A DNA stretch of 64,000 bases from contig JANSYK010000001.1 in assembly GCA_024742485.1 (NCBI GenBank), positions 868,001-932,000 on the forward strand, read 5' to 3'. Within the stretch, counting starts at the first letter, position 1. Each line of letters starts with the position of its first letter. Below are positions 51,746-60,337 of the stretch, in pieces. The stretch is from Alphaproteobacteria bacterium (GTDB lineage Bacteria; Pseudomonadota; Alphaproteobacteria; Rhizobiales; Rhizobiaceae). The position numbers and the translations under genes are program-made. The notes beneath the pieces were generated by a model that searched no databases, had not been told where the DNA came from, and worked only from the letters and a program-made list of their open reading frames with translations.

Positions 51746-52293
51746 GTCCGGGATCGAAAAATGTTGCGTGACGCATAACGCCACAACGGCGGGACAAGCC
51801 GGACCGGTACGAGATCGACGGCTGCGTCGATCTTCCCGGCGAGGCGAGTACCGCTGAAATCCGGACGGATGTCGAGGTTGAAGCCCGCCCAGTGTCGGCC
51901 GGTGTGAATGATTGGGGCAAGCGCTCCGTAAAGCGCGCCGGTATCCGCCGGATCGTCCAGACCGATTTCGGCCTCAACACGTATCCAGACGATCCTGATC
52001 TGCCTGATCAGTTCGACAATCAGCCGCACAACATCACCCTCGGCCAATCGGGATGCCGATTTTGCCTTGCGCACTGGTTTCCGCTTGTCAGACCCTGTTG
52101 ACTGCCTCTTGCTTTTGCGGGCGGTATCGACAACCGGAATTGCCGGAATGACACCACCAAGCACCGAGACATCGAGCCGGACCCGGGACCTCCGATCGGC
52201 CTGACCCCGCAACCTCAACCGGAGCGGTAGCAGGACAACCGCAATTACAAGAACAACCGGGACAGCAACGATGACAAGAAGCCAGATTGCCAT
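51742..52293 (-). CDS. DUF2953 family protein
   Basis: 183-residue membrane-anchored protein: an N-terminal hydrophobic helix (WLLVIVAVPVVLVIAVVLL), a Lys/Arg/Ser-rich linker, then LAEGDVVRLIVELIRQIRIVWIRVEAEIGLDDPADTGALYGALAPI, the DUF2953 hallmark. It starts directly after the GerW-like stop. In Firmicutes DUF2953 and GerW/YtfJ genes are also neighbours and linked to sporulation; here the role must be different. Confidence 0.85.
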   Translation of the reverse strand: MAIWLLVIVAVPVVLVIAVVLLPLRLRLRGQADRRSRVRLDVSVLGGVIPAIPVVDTARKSKRQSTGSDKRKPVRKAKSASRLAEGDVVRLIVELIRQIRIVWIRVEAEIGLDDPADTGALYGALAPIIHTGRHWAGFNLDIRPDFSGTRLAGKIDAAVDLVPVRLVPPLWRYASRNIFRSRT

Positions 52294-52671
52294 CTATGTC
52301 GCCGTTTCGCCTCCGCCGTCACCGGGTGCCTGGGATTTCTGTTTCTCCCGGGCTTCCATGGCTCGTCCGGCCGTTTCACCGACAATCTCGGCAATACTGG
52401 ATGCCGCGCCCTTGACCGCTTCAACGCGGGGACCATCCTTGTCAAAGATGATCGCACCAACCGGTTTGATGCCGCCGCCTCCGCCGGTGCCACCGCCATC
52501 TCCGGATTTGCCGCCCGTCGACCCGCCTGCACCGAAGCCGAACCCATAGCTGACGATTGGTATGACGGTCGCACCATCTTTTTCGATCGGCGCACCGAGC
52601 ACATTCTTCGCGTTGAGGAGCTTGTCCAGTTCCTCAACAGTGCCTTTGAGCAGCTTTTCCACATTGTCCAT
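52294..52671 (-). CDS. GerW/YtfJ-family protein
   Basis: 125-residue protein matching the GerW (YtfJ) family: NVLGAPIEKDGATVIPIVSYGFGFGAGG, a glycine-rich stretch, then GGGIKPVGAIIFDKDGPRVEAVKG. The C-terminal 30 residues are acidic/polar. Family members are sporulation proteins in Bacillus but occur widely in non-sporulating bacteria beside DUF2953. First gene of a three-gene minus-strand operon. Confidence 0.87.
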   Translation of the reverse strand: MDNVEKLLKGTVEELDKLLNAKNVLGAPIEKDGATVIPIVSYGFGFGAGGSTGGKSGDGGGTGGGGGIKPVGAIIFDKDGPRVEAVKGAASSIAEIVGETAGRAMEAREKQKSQAPGDGGGETAT

Positions 52672-53163
52672 CAGATTTATCTCCCATCATCGGTTCGGCA
52701 CCGTCGATAGCATCGCGGTACCGGCCGATTTTGATGCAGGTCAATCCGGTCCAGGGCCGATGACCGTTTTATCGCTTCGGTCGAAAGGCACATCTTGCAG
52801 ATGGCGATTTCTGGTGAGGTGAGTGCCACGGGAAGTATCGAACCCGCCGAAGTCCAATTCAAAAACTGGAAGGTCTTGCCACTAAACGACCAGGGCGTTG
52901 ACGGCATTGAATTGTCAAATGACAATCGTCGCCTGTCTGGGGATGATAGGCGATCATGGATATTTTGCCGAAGCAACAATGACCCCTCGCCTCGAAGCAG
53001 TTCAGCCGCGTTTTCGCGTTTTCTTGGGACGTGAGGATGGTTTCTGCTTTCCGATATACATGCCTTTGAAGTAACCACACTGGCGTATCTGATGTGAACG
53101 TGGAAAAACATCTCGAAGCGAGTATGATGGTCAGGTATCAAACAGGACCGCGAGGTTGGGGGA
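52672..53163. other. 492-bp intergenic region before the peroxidase cassette
   Basis: Divergent space between GerW (minus) and peroxidase (plus). Frames on both strands are short or Ser/Arg/Pro-rich shadows without family resemblance. No short Cys/Ser/Thr-rich precursor-like peptide gene stood out. GTTGGGGGA close to 53154-53162 is the ribosome site for the peroxidase. Confidence 0.4.
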
Positions 53164-54852
53164 ATGGCTTTACACGGTGATGGCATCAGGTTCGTCAACC
53201 GTGACGGGCAAAACGACGGCGAAGGTGTCTATGTTGCCTTTGACCTCAATGGAAAAGCGCTGTTTGACGGCTTGCCAGTTTTTGTTGCCGTAACACCAGG
53301 CGAAGACGCATCCCGCATTGGCAGGTCGATCCCGATAAATGTCAGAATCGGTCCGCATGAAGAAAGGCTAGCTGATGTCGATCCGGACAAACCGGCATCC
53401 GATTCAGACGGACTACAGGGTCTCAGGGACATTTTCGCCAAGTCGAGATTGTATGACCGGCTGATCAAGAATTCTACATCGAATTACAATCCAGCTGCCG
53501 AAGATTTGGATTTACTCGCGTCATCCATGAAAGGCGACAAGTCTGCGGTATCCGGCATTCCGGCTGCCTATACCTACTTTGGTCAATTTGTCGCGCATGA
53601 CGTAACCCACACAAAGAAGAATCCGAACGATCCCAAAGAACCGATCAACTATCGCACGCACGCCTTCGATCTGGACTCGATTTTTGGCGCCATAACCAAT
53701 GGAGCAGTGGTCAACGCACCTCATGCCTGTGCGGGAAATGCGTGTTTTGGCCTCACCTGGGCGGATGCGCCAAAACAGCCTTCATTCAATGACTTGGCGC
53801 GATCGGTGAAAGGAACACCCAGAATTGCGGATCCGCGTCACGACAACAATTTGGCGATTGCCCAATTGACCGTCGCCATCATGAAGTTCCATTGGCTGAT
53901 TTCCTTCAGGGAGCCAGACCAGACCGCCGCACAACGGATCACACGCCGCCACCTCCAATCCATCGTGTTACATGACTTCGCCAAGCGTCTGGTTGATAAA
54001 ACGACTTATGACGATGTGATGCAAAATGGTCGCAAAGTTGTATTGCCCGGCTTTTCTGCCGGAAATTTCCGGGTTCCGACCGAGTTTTCTACGGCGTGTT
54101 ACCGTTATGGGCATTCGATGGTCCGCGAGGAATACAATTGGAGCTCGGAGGCCCCGGGAGACAAGTTGCGGATCGCGAGCCTGCTCAACTATACGCATCT
54201 TGGATGGATCAGGCAGTATTCAGACAGCGATGTTGCAAGAATCCGGGAACGCTGGATTCCCGAGTGGTCTCGTTTACTCGACCCGCAATCACCAGGTGAC
54301 ACAAAACATCTGGCCGCTGCCATAGACCTGCAAATTGGCAGCAAATTGCGAAAACTACCGAGGGCGTGGTTCGAGGAGAAACTGCTGCCCGTTCCCGACA
54401 AAGAACTGGATCTCGCTGCAATAACACTTCGTCGGGGGCGCTCACAGGGTCTCCCAACCGGCCAGGAGATGTATCAGCACCTCTCGACCATCCTGACCGG
54501 CCAGGCCAAAAACGAACTCAAACTTGTTTCACCGTCTGATCTTCGCGGTGAGAATGACGTGTATGGTCCGAAATCACAAATGTGGACCGATACTCCGCTG
54601 TGGTTCTATATCCTGCGCGAGGCAACACTGAATGGCCACGGTCGGCTTGGTCCGCTGGCCGGCAGGATCGTCATGGAGACGCTTCACGCTGCATGTGCTG
54701 CCGGAGATAACACGATCGTTGTCGATGGCGGCACCAGCTTTGACGTTCAACCCGAAATTGTGCAGCCGGACGAGAAAACCGATGAATATTCACTGCCGCG
54801 TCTTTTGGAATATGTTGAGCAAAACTCGGCGATCTTCGCCGCTAATGCCTGA
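53164..54852 (+). CDS. Animal-type heme peroxidase
   Basis: 562-residue peroxidase of the myeloperoxidase/cyclooxygenase superfamily. GQFVAHDVTHT (140-150) carries distal His145 and Ca-ligand Asp146; DPRHDNNLAIAQLTVAIMKFHW has the catalytic-Arg position (Arg225); YRYGHSMVR carries proximal His317; RGRSQGLPTGQEM is the conserved late motif. There is no signal peptide and no repeat-toxin export region, so it appears cytoplasmic, unlike secreted bacterial peroxicins. The 90-residue N-terminal region is distinct. First gene of a co-directional set with an unknown protein (11-bp gap) and a YcaO protein. Confidence 0.88.
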   Translation: MALHGDGIRFVNRDGQNDGEGVYVAFDLNGKALFDGLPVFVAVTPGEDASRIGRSIPINVRIGPHEERLADVDPDKPASDSDGLQGLRDIFAKSRLYDRLIKNSTSNYNPAAEDLDLLASSMKGDKSAVSGIPAAYTYFGQFVAHDVTHTKKNPNDPKEPINYRTHAFDLDSIFGAITNGAVVNAPHACAGNACFGLTWADAPKQPSFNDLARSVKGTPRIADPRHDNNLAIAQLTVAIMKFHWLISFREPDQTAAQRITRRHLQSIVLHDFAKRLVDKTTYDDVMQNGRKVVLPGFSAGNFRVPTEFSTACYRYGHSMVREEYNWSSEAPGDKLRIASLLNYTHLGWIRQYSDSDVARIRERWIPEWSRLLDPQSPGDTKHLAAAIDLQIGSKLRKLPRAWFEEKLLPVPDKELDLAAITLRRGRSQGLPTGQEMYQHLSTILTGQAKNELKLVSPSDLRGENDVYGPKSQMWTDTPLWFYILREATLNGHGRLGPLAGRIVMETLHAACAAGDNTIVVDGGTSFDVQPEIVQPDEKTDEYSLPRLLEYVEQNSAIFAANA

Positions 54853-54863
54853 AAGGAAAAACA

Positions 54864-55394
54864 ATGGGATCGATCATCGTTTACAAGGGAACGCATGAGA
54901 CTGACGCTGCACGTCTCGAAGGCATGAGTGAATTCGGTGCTAGTATACGCGACGAGTTTGAACATTTCGCAACGACGTCCGGGACGACAAAGCTGACGAT
55001 TGTTGAAGCACAGGACATTCTAAAGACTATTTTGGATGACTACATCAGTCGCAAGGATACCAACAATAACAGGGTCTACACGCTGAAATTTCTTTACCCC
55101 GGCAGCGAATCTTACGTGACGGGCACTCGTTTGAGGGTGGCACCTAACGGCGTACGGAAACTCAGGCTCCGCCTGTCCGACACAGTCAATGGTCCGACAA
55201 ACAAACGTGTTTGGCTGGCGCTCACCGTTGATGATCTCGAAAGCGGAGACAAGAGAATGAACATCGCTATTCCACACAAGACCAGTGGTGGATCATTCGA
55301 TTATCTGGACGAGATCATTAGTGATGTGAAAGCAAACAATCACGACGAAAACGGTTACATGGTCGCGGCCTCGCTTTTCAATCGCTGCCAGTAG
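54864..55394 (+). CDS. Unrecognised 176-residue protein with single penultimate Cys
   Basis: No family recognised. MGSIIVYKGTHETDAARLEGMSEFGASIRDEFEHFATTSG is mainly helical and acidic. The middle part (YTLKFLYPGSESYVTGTRLRVAPNGVRKLRLRLSD, KRVWLALTVDDLESGDKRMNIAIP) looks like beta strands. The end is ENGYMVAASLFNRCQ. The sole cysteine is residue 175 of 176. No signal peptide or membrane segment. It is sandwiched between peroxidase and YcaO genes with gaps of 11 and 4 bp, after an AAAGGAAAAAC leader, so it is probably part of the same functional unit and possibly the substrate protein. Confidence 0.8.
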   Translation: MGSIIVYKGTHETDAARLEGMSEFGASIRDEFEHFATTSGTTKLTIVEAQDILKTILDDYISRKDTNNNRVYTLKFLYPGSESYVTGTRLRVAPNGVRKLRLRLSDTVNGPTNKRVWLALTVDDLESGDKRMNIAIPHKTSGGSFDYLDEIISDVKANNHDENGYMVAASLFNRCQ

Positions 55395-55398
55395 CCAA

Positions 55399-56625
55399 TT
55401 GAGGGTCTCAAGAGGAGACAAACTCAGTCGCCTGAGCAGCTTTTTTCGGCAGGTACGATTCGGTGCCCCGGATATCGCAGCGTACTGCACGGTTCTTGAG
55501 CTGACGGACGCAGCCTTTGCTCAATGGCCGAATTTTCCAGCTGCCGCGAGATCGGCTGTACGGCCAAATGGGCGGGGCCTGGATCTGGAGCAATGCACCC
55601 GGTCGGGTGTTGGGGAAGCCGTTGAACGTGCCAGCTGCGCTGAATGGGGCGACGAAGAAGTGCTGCAGGCCAGCATTGAATCCGTTGGCTCGTCGAGTTT
55701 GTCTCCTGGCTTGCTGAATGGACTCGCACCAAACCAAATCGAGCAACGACACACCTGGAACGAAGCTCTGCTTGGACTTGATCTGGTACCAAAATCAATC
55801 CGTGATCATCAGACCGTCGAATGGGTCAAGGTCATTTCAGCCCATGACGGTGGCAAAGTATTCGCCCCTGCCGACCATGTGTTTCTTGGCAGGCATCTCC
55901 AGATGGGTGATGGGGCCTGCAGCATTGGTGACAGTAATGGATGTGCTGCCGAAGAAAGCGAAGAAACAGCTTGCATAGCAGCCCTACTGGAATTGGTTGA
56001 GCGTGATGCAACCGGCTTGTGGTGGTATGGTGGTATTCAAGGGGTGGAGTGTCCACCATCAGTATTCGACCTGTCCGATGATCTGGTTGGCAGCCTGAGC
56101 GTTCGTGAGCGCGAAACCATCCTGATTTCCCTCAAGGCGGCCATCGGCGTGCCGGTCATCGCAGCGGTATCTGCCGATCCCGAAGGCACAGCAATTGCGT
56201 TTGGAGTCTCTGCAAGTCTCGATGCAAACTTGGCTGCAACAGGTGCCATATTGGAAATGTACCAGTGTGAGCTTTCCATCCACTACGCACGAAAGAGCGG
56301 AGCAGCCACTCCGTTGCTTGCGAGATGGTTGAAGACCGCCAGTTTAGAATCCGAAGTTCTCAGCAGAATCTCTGCCGACCATGGCGTTGCTCAAGCCGGC
56401 TCGGCTAACTGGACTCTGACTGATTGCATTTCGCATTGCGCCGATGCTGGTATCAATCTTTACTTTCGGGATATGACACGGGCCGAGTTCAATGTACCGG
56501 TCTGGCGCGCCATATCGCCAGAGCTCTGCCACTTCAAACCCCGGTTTGGGAAAACGCGCATGCTTGCTGCAAATCCCGGATTGAGCAAGGCCGACCCCAG
56601 AAAACTAAAATTTCTTTCCGTTTAA
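55399..56625 (+). CDS. YcaO-domain protein
   Basis: 408-residue YcaO-family ATP-dependent backbone-modification-type protein. Nucleotide-binding motifs are SGVGEAVERAS (69-79), SNGCAAEESEETACIAALLELVERDA (179-204) with the Glu ladder, and an ISADPEG-like segment near AAVSADPEGTAIAFGVSAS. The C-terminus (KADPRKLKFLSV) lacks the PxPxP tail of azoline cyclodehydratases, and no ThiF/E1-like or TfuA partner is adjacent. Start codon uncertain: TTG 55399 is the first available and lies 4 bp after the upstream stop. Less GC-rich by eye than the ABC operons. Confidence 0.85.
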   Translation: MRVSRGDKLSRLSSFFRQVRFGAPDIAAYCTVLELTDAAFAQWPNFPAAARSAVRPNGRGLDLEQCTRSGVGEAVERASCAEWGDEEVLQASIESVGSSSLSPGLLNGLAPNQIEQRHTWNEALLGLDLVPKSIRDHQTVEWVKVISAHDGGKVFAPADHVFLGRHLQMGDGACSIGDSNGCAAEESEETACIAALLELVERDATGLWWYGGIQGVECPPSVFDLSDDLVGSLSVRERETILISLKAAIGVPVIAAVSADPEGTAIAFGVSASLDANLAATGAILEMYQCELSIHYARKSGAATPLLARWLKTASLESEVLSRISADHGVAQAGSANWTLTDCISHCADAGINLYFRDMTRAEFNVPVWRAISPELCHFKPRFGKTRMLAANPGLSKADPRKLKFLSV

Positions 56626-56714
56626 CCGGATGGGACTGCCACATCCGAGCATCGAAATCGTCAGGTTTTTGGGTTACTCTGCGCGACATTAACGGTTGGC
56701 TATAGTGGGATTTA

Positions 56715-59267
56715 TTGATCGCTAGTTCAGCAAAAAACAGTGTTTTGGCCAGAAGTAACGAATTCGGCAGACGAATTCAGGTCCGTACGATCCTGTTTGT
56801 TGACCTCGTCGGATATAGCAGCCGAATGAGTCATGATGAGCTGGGCACGCTCGATCTTATGTCAACATGTTTTGACACATTGCGAGTCCTGACCCGGCGC
56901 TTTGACGGCGAACTGGTGAAGACAATCGGAGATGGCGCGCTTATCCTGTTCAAGGAGCCATCCAACGCTGTTCGTTGCAGCATTGAATTTCACCGTATTG
57001 TTGATCGCCTCAACACCGCATCGGACGAACCAGCAGCCTTTCGTATCGGCGTTCATTCCGGTGAAGTTATCCGGCAGGATGGTGATGCTTTTGGACACGC
57101 CGTCAACATCGCGTCCAGGCTTGAAGTGGCATCCAATCCAGGAACATGCACTGTTTCACTGCAGGTCTATGAACAACTTGCCCAGGACCCGGAATTCGCA
57201 TTCGAACCCCTCGGCAAACATGAGCTGAAGAACATCTCCGAGCAGGTGACGCTTTTTCGGGTCATGGACGAGCGGCAGTCCCTCTATCATGAGAAGTCGG
57301 AGCCTGTTCGCATCCGCACAATCGGAGCGCTCTCCATTTCGAACTCGTCGAATTCAACGACTTCACCAATGGGTCGAGTTCCGTCCGCCATATTGGGCTA
57401 CCTGGCACTGACACACGGTCAAAGTGAAACGCATAAACGTCTGGCAACGTTGCTGTGGCCAGACCGCGAGGAAAAGAGTGCGGAGCGATCCCTGAAACGC
57501 AGCGTCAGGCAACTTCGCGAATTCGCTGCGGAATCTGCGGATGATATCGTACAGTCCGACCGGGTTGGGGTCAGCTTGAAAACCGCACAGATAGAAACGG
57601 ACCTCGATACAATAGAACGCGTAATTCGCGCCAGTTCAGTACCCGAACTATTGTCATCAGAACCATCCTGGAGCCAGATGATATTGGTCGGGTTGGAGGG
57701 GTTGAGCCCGCTGCTTGATTCCTGGATCCAGGTAATCCGTGAGAAATGGCGGGACCGGATTTTGCGATCACTGGAGAGTCTCCTTCAAAGCAGCGCCTCG
57801 GACTCAACTGTGATATCGGAGGCTGCACAGGTAATTCTGGTCAGTGAGCCCGGCAACGAGATGGCATCTCTGGCGCTCATGCGTCATCTGGCAGCACGGG
57901 AAAACAGAGCCGCTGCAATCGCGGAATATGACCGACTGTGCGATTATCTCGCTGACAAATTTGGCATTGAGCCAAGTGCATCCACTCAACGCGCAATCGA
58001 CGAGATTCGTGTTGCCTCCGGTAAATCCCGTGCAGAGTTTGCCGCCACTGCCCCACGGCGCCGAATTTCGCGGATCGCGATTTCACCGTTTCGGTCACAA
58101 GATGATCATTCGGCAACCCTGGAAGAAATCTTCCGCAGCGAACTCATCGGCAATCTCGCCCGGTTTCGTGAATGGTCTGTTATTGACGGTCTGAGTCACC
58201 GGACAAACCGCCAGCGCGATGATGAAGGGATTGCAGACTACCGAATTGACGGTGCCGCTGATGACGGTGCAGCAGGACGGCGGCTGTTATTGACACTACA
58301 CGATAATCGAGTGGGAAGAGTGCTCTGGCGCACGGAAATCGCCTTTGATCCCAGGGATTGGCTTGACCAACAACGGTTGGTCATTGCGAAGATCGCCTCA
58401 GAGGTCGACACCTACGTTTCCGCCGACAGGCTCGCCCGAACGATTGGTGGCCAGATTGTGGAAATCAACAGCCACGACCAATGGCTGAAGGGGCAGCAAA
58501 ACTTCATGCGATGGACACCGGATTCCGCAGAGGACGCCATACGCATTTTCAAGAAGCTCATTAGCCAGGATCCCGATTTTGCCCCCGCATTTTCCAGTCT
58601 GGCTGGCATCAACAACGTCCAGCATATTATCTGGCCGGGACGTCTTCGTGATATGAATGGAGCACTGGTGGCAGACCAGCTGGCGTCACAGGCGGCCAAA
58701 CTCGATCCGATGGACTCGCGCATTCATCGCGCCGTAGCCTGGTCGGCTGCGATGACCGGATCATTTGACCGAGCATCTCTGCATTTGGATCTGTGCCTGA
58801 ACCTGAACTCCAACAGCCCGGCTGATCTTGCATCGTGCGCCATGGGATTTTCCTGGTTCGGGGAACATGACAGGGCCGAAGCACTTGTCACGCGACTGCT
58901 CGCCATAACGCCAAATCTGCCCGGATGGATATGGTGTTACTTGGCCTCCGTGTATTTTTTCTCCAATCGCCTCGAAGACGCGTTGAGAGCAGCCGAGCTA
59001 TCCGGCGATTCGATCATTGACAACCAGGGCTGGATGGCGGCAATTCTCGCCCGTATGGGGCGCAAAATCGAAGCAGGCCAAGCGTTCTGCAGACTTGTCG
59101 ACGATGTCTCGCCAAATTGGACCGGAGCCGAACCCATCAGCCATGAATCCGTGTGGCAGTGGTTTGTACAGGCTTACCCAATCCGATATGATTCTGATCT
59201 GAAGTTGTTGTCTGAGGCGCTCGCAAGTGCGCGGCGTGCAGCCAGCCAAGTTCAGAAAAAACCGTGA
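56715..59267 (+). CDS. Class III nucleotidyl cyclase-SARP-TPR fusion regulator
   Basis: 850-residue multidomain protein. Residues 20-175 are a class III cyclase with both metal Asp residues (Asp30 in FVDLVGYSS, Asp73 in TIGDGALILF), Lys69, and transition-state Asn131/Arg135 (VNIASRL), so it should be active. Residues about 200-430 form a SARP-like winged HTH plus BTAD region (TIGALSI, KRLATLLWPDREEKSAERSLKRSVRQLREF, YDRLCDYLADKFGIEPSASTQRAI). Then come a TolB/FlgO-like segment (RRISRIAISPFRSQ) and C-terminal TPRs (NFMRWTPDSAEDAIRIFKKLISQDPDFAPAFSSLAGI). Start TTG 56715 uncertain. Same strand, 90 bp after YcaO; a probable regulator of the cassette. Confidence 0.87.
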   Translation: MIASSAKNSVLARSNEFGRRIQVRTILFVDLVGYSSRMSHDELGTLDLMSTCFDTLRVLTRRFDGELVKTIGDGALILFKEPSNAVRCSIEFHRIVDRLNTASDEPAAFRIGVHSGEVIRQDGDAFGHAVNIASRLEVASNPGTCTVSLQVYEQLAQDPEFAFEPLGKHELKNISEQVTLFRVMDERQSLYHEKSEPVRIRTIGALSISNSSNSTTSPMGRVPSAILGYLALTHGQSETHKRLATLLWPDREEKSAERSLKRSVRQLREFAAESADDIVQSDRVGVSLKTAQIETDLDTIERVIRASSVPELLSSEPSWSQMILVGLEGLSPLLDSWIQVIREKWRDRILRSLESLLQSSASDSTVISEAAQVILVSEPGNEMASLALMRHLAARENRAAAIAEYDRLCDYLADKFGIEPSASTQRAIDEIRVASGKSRAEFAATAPRRRISRIAISPFRSQDDHSATLEEIFRSELIGNLARFREWSVIDGLSHRTNRQRDDEGIADYRIDGAADDGAAGRRLLLTLHDNRVGRVLWRTEIAFDPRDWLDQQRLVIAKIASEVDTYVSADRLARTIGGQIVEINSHDQWLKGQQNFMRWTPDSAEDAIRIFKKLISQDPDFAPAFSSLAGINNVQHIIWPGRLRDMNGALVADQLASQAAKLDPMDSRIHRAVAWSAAMTGSFDRASLHLDLCLNLNSNSPADLASCAMGFSWFGEHDRAEALVTRLLAITPNLPGWIWCYLASVYFFSNRLEDALRAAELSGDSIIDNQGWMAAILARMGRKIEAGQAFCRLVDDVSPNWTGAEPISHESVWQWFVQAYPIRYDSDLKLLSEALASARRAASQVQKKP

Positions 59268-59330
59268 TATCACCGAAAAAGCGGGTGGCATACGCGTTCC
59301 GATGCTGACAACCTGCGAGGATTGGTCTGT

Positions 59331-60227
59331 TCAGGTTTTGACCTCTTCTCCTTCGCCCGCCAACCAGTCCAACACCGATGCCACGCTGCTATCCGTGCGC
59401 CGCGTCGCATTGCTTCGGGCATAATAGACCCAGTCGCGATCGGTCGTTACTGTTGAAAGCTGAACCAGCCGGCCGGCCTGCAAATTCTCCTGCATCAGCG
59501 CCAGGCGACACAGAGCCACGCCGTGGCCGGCCAGCGCGGCTGACTTCATCAGGCTTGAGCCCTCCAGGTAGATCTGCGGCTGCGGGGCCTCGGCGTTGGG
59601 GCGCAGATCGGCCGCATCCATCCAGTCTGGCCACATGCGCAAATCCTCGTCATGCAGATGCGGCCCGAATTGCAGCGCCTGCACAGGATCCCGCCCGTAG
59701 CGCTCGAGAAAGGCAGGAGCACAGACCGGCGCCGCATCACCGGCCAGCAATGGCAGGTCATCCGGTCCAAGGCTCTCGCGCAATCCGAACAGGATGGCAA
59801 TATCGGGTTCGGACTGAAGGGGTCGGTCCGACAGGGCATAGGAAAGATGCACGCTGACATCGGTGTCGCTTTGCAGCAGGTCCGGCAACCTGGGCATCAG
59901 CCATTCCGCGGCAACAATGGGCAGCGCCGCGATCGATACCGGCCGTCTCGTGCGAAGCGGGAGACGGTCGACCTCGTGGCGAATGGCGTCGAATGCTTCC
60001 CGGGCGACCCGGGCAAGGCTCTCTCCCTCCTCCGTGAGCCGGGATTGCCGCCCTACCCGCCGCACCATGGTCCGGCCCGACCATGCTTCGATCTGCCGGA
60101 TCTGCTGGCTGACCGCCGAATGGGTCACGTTCAAATGATCGGCTGCGCGGGTGACGGAACCCGTCAGATAGAGCGCCTCCAGCACCCGCAGCGAATGAAG
60201 GGGCGGTAGTCTGCGTGTGTTTGCCAT
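59331..60227 (-). CDS. LysR-family transcriptional regulator (GcvA-like)
   Basis: 298-residue LTTR: HTH RRLPPLHSLRVLEALYLTGSVTRAADHLNVTHSAVSQQIRQIEAWSGRTMVRRVGRQSRLTEEG, GcvA-like in its N-terminal pattern. The effector domain has the conserved SSLMKSAALAGHGVALCRLALMQENLQAGRLVQL. Divergent from the Nit-type hydrolase across 110 AT-rich bp, so it probably controls the hydrolase/peptide ABC genes and itself. Convergent with the cyclase gene (63-bp gap, no terminator seen). Confidence 0.9.
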   Translation of the reverse strand: MANTRRLPPLHSLRVLEALYLTGSVTRAADHLNVTHSAVSQQIRQIEAWSGRTMVRRVGRQSRLTEEGESLARVAREAFDAIRHEVDRLPLRTRRPVSIAALPIVAAEWLMPRLPDLLQSDTDVSVHLSYALSDRPLQSEPDIAILFGLRESLGPDDLPLLAGDAAPVCAPAFLERYGRDPVQALQFGPHLHDEDLRMWPDWMDAADLRPNAEAPQPQIYLEGSSLMKSAALAGHGVALCRLALMQENLQAGRLVQLSTVTTDRDWVYYARSNATRRTDSSVASVLDWLAGEGEEVKT

Positions 60228-60337
60228 GACCGATCATGTAAGTATCTCTAACGTTTTGCAAGAATATCGAACTTTACCTGGCCCGAATGCCTGATTATCG
60301 TTCATTCTGATTACGCAACAAGGATCAGGACCCGCTG

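Noticed and set aside
51065-51778. 237-codon plus-strand frame downstream of and overlapping the diheme cytochrome
   Set aside because: Its first half is an out-of-frame shadow of the cytochrome. The second half runs against the ATGA-coupled minus-strand gene.
52795-53034. 79-codon plus-strand frame as possible RiPP precursor for the YcaO protein
   Set aside because: No good ribosome site, no Cys/Ser/Thr-rich core region and no leader-like organisation. It is closer to the GerW side and not adjacent to YcaO.
52677-53198. 173-codon minus-strand frame before the peroxidase
   Set aside because: Ser/Arg/Pro-rich, overlaps the peroxidase start and has no family resemblance; considered a chance frame.
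56627-56647. Inverted repeat CGGATG/CATCCG after the YcaO stop as a terminator
   Set aside because: Only a 6-bp stem with a 9-nt loop and no U-run directly after it; too weak to call.
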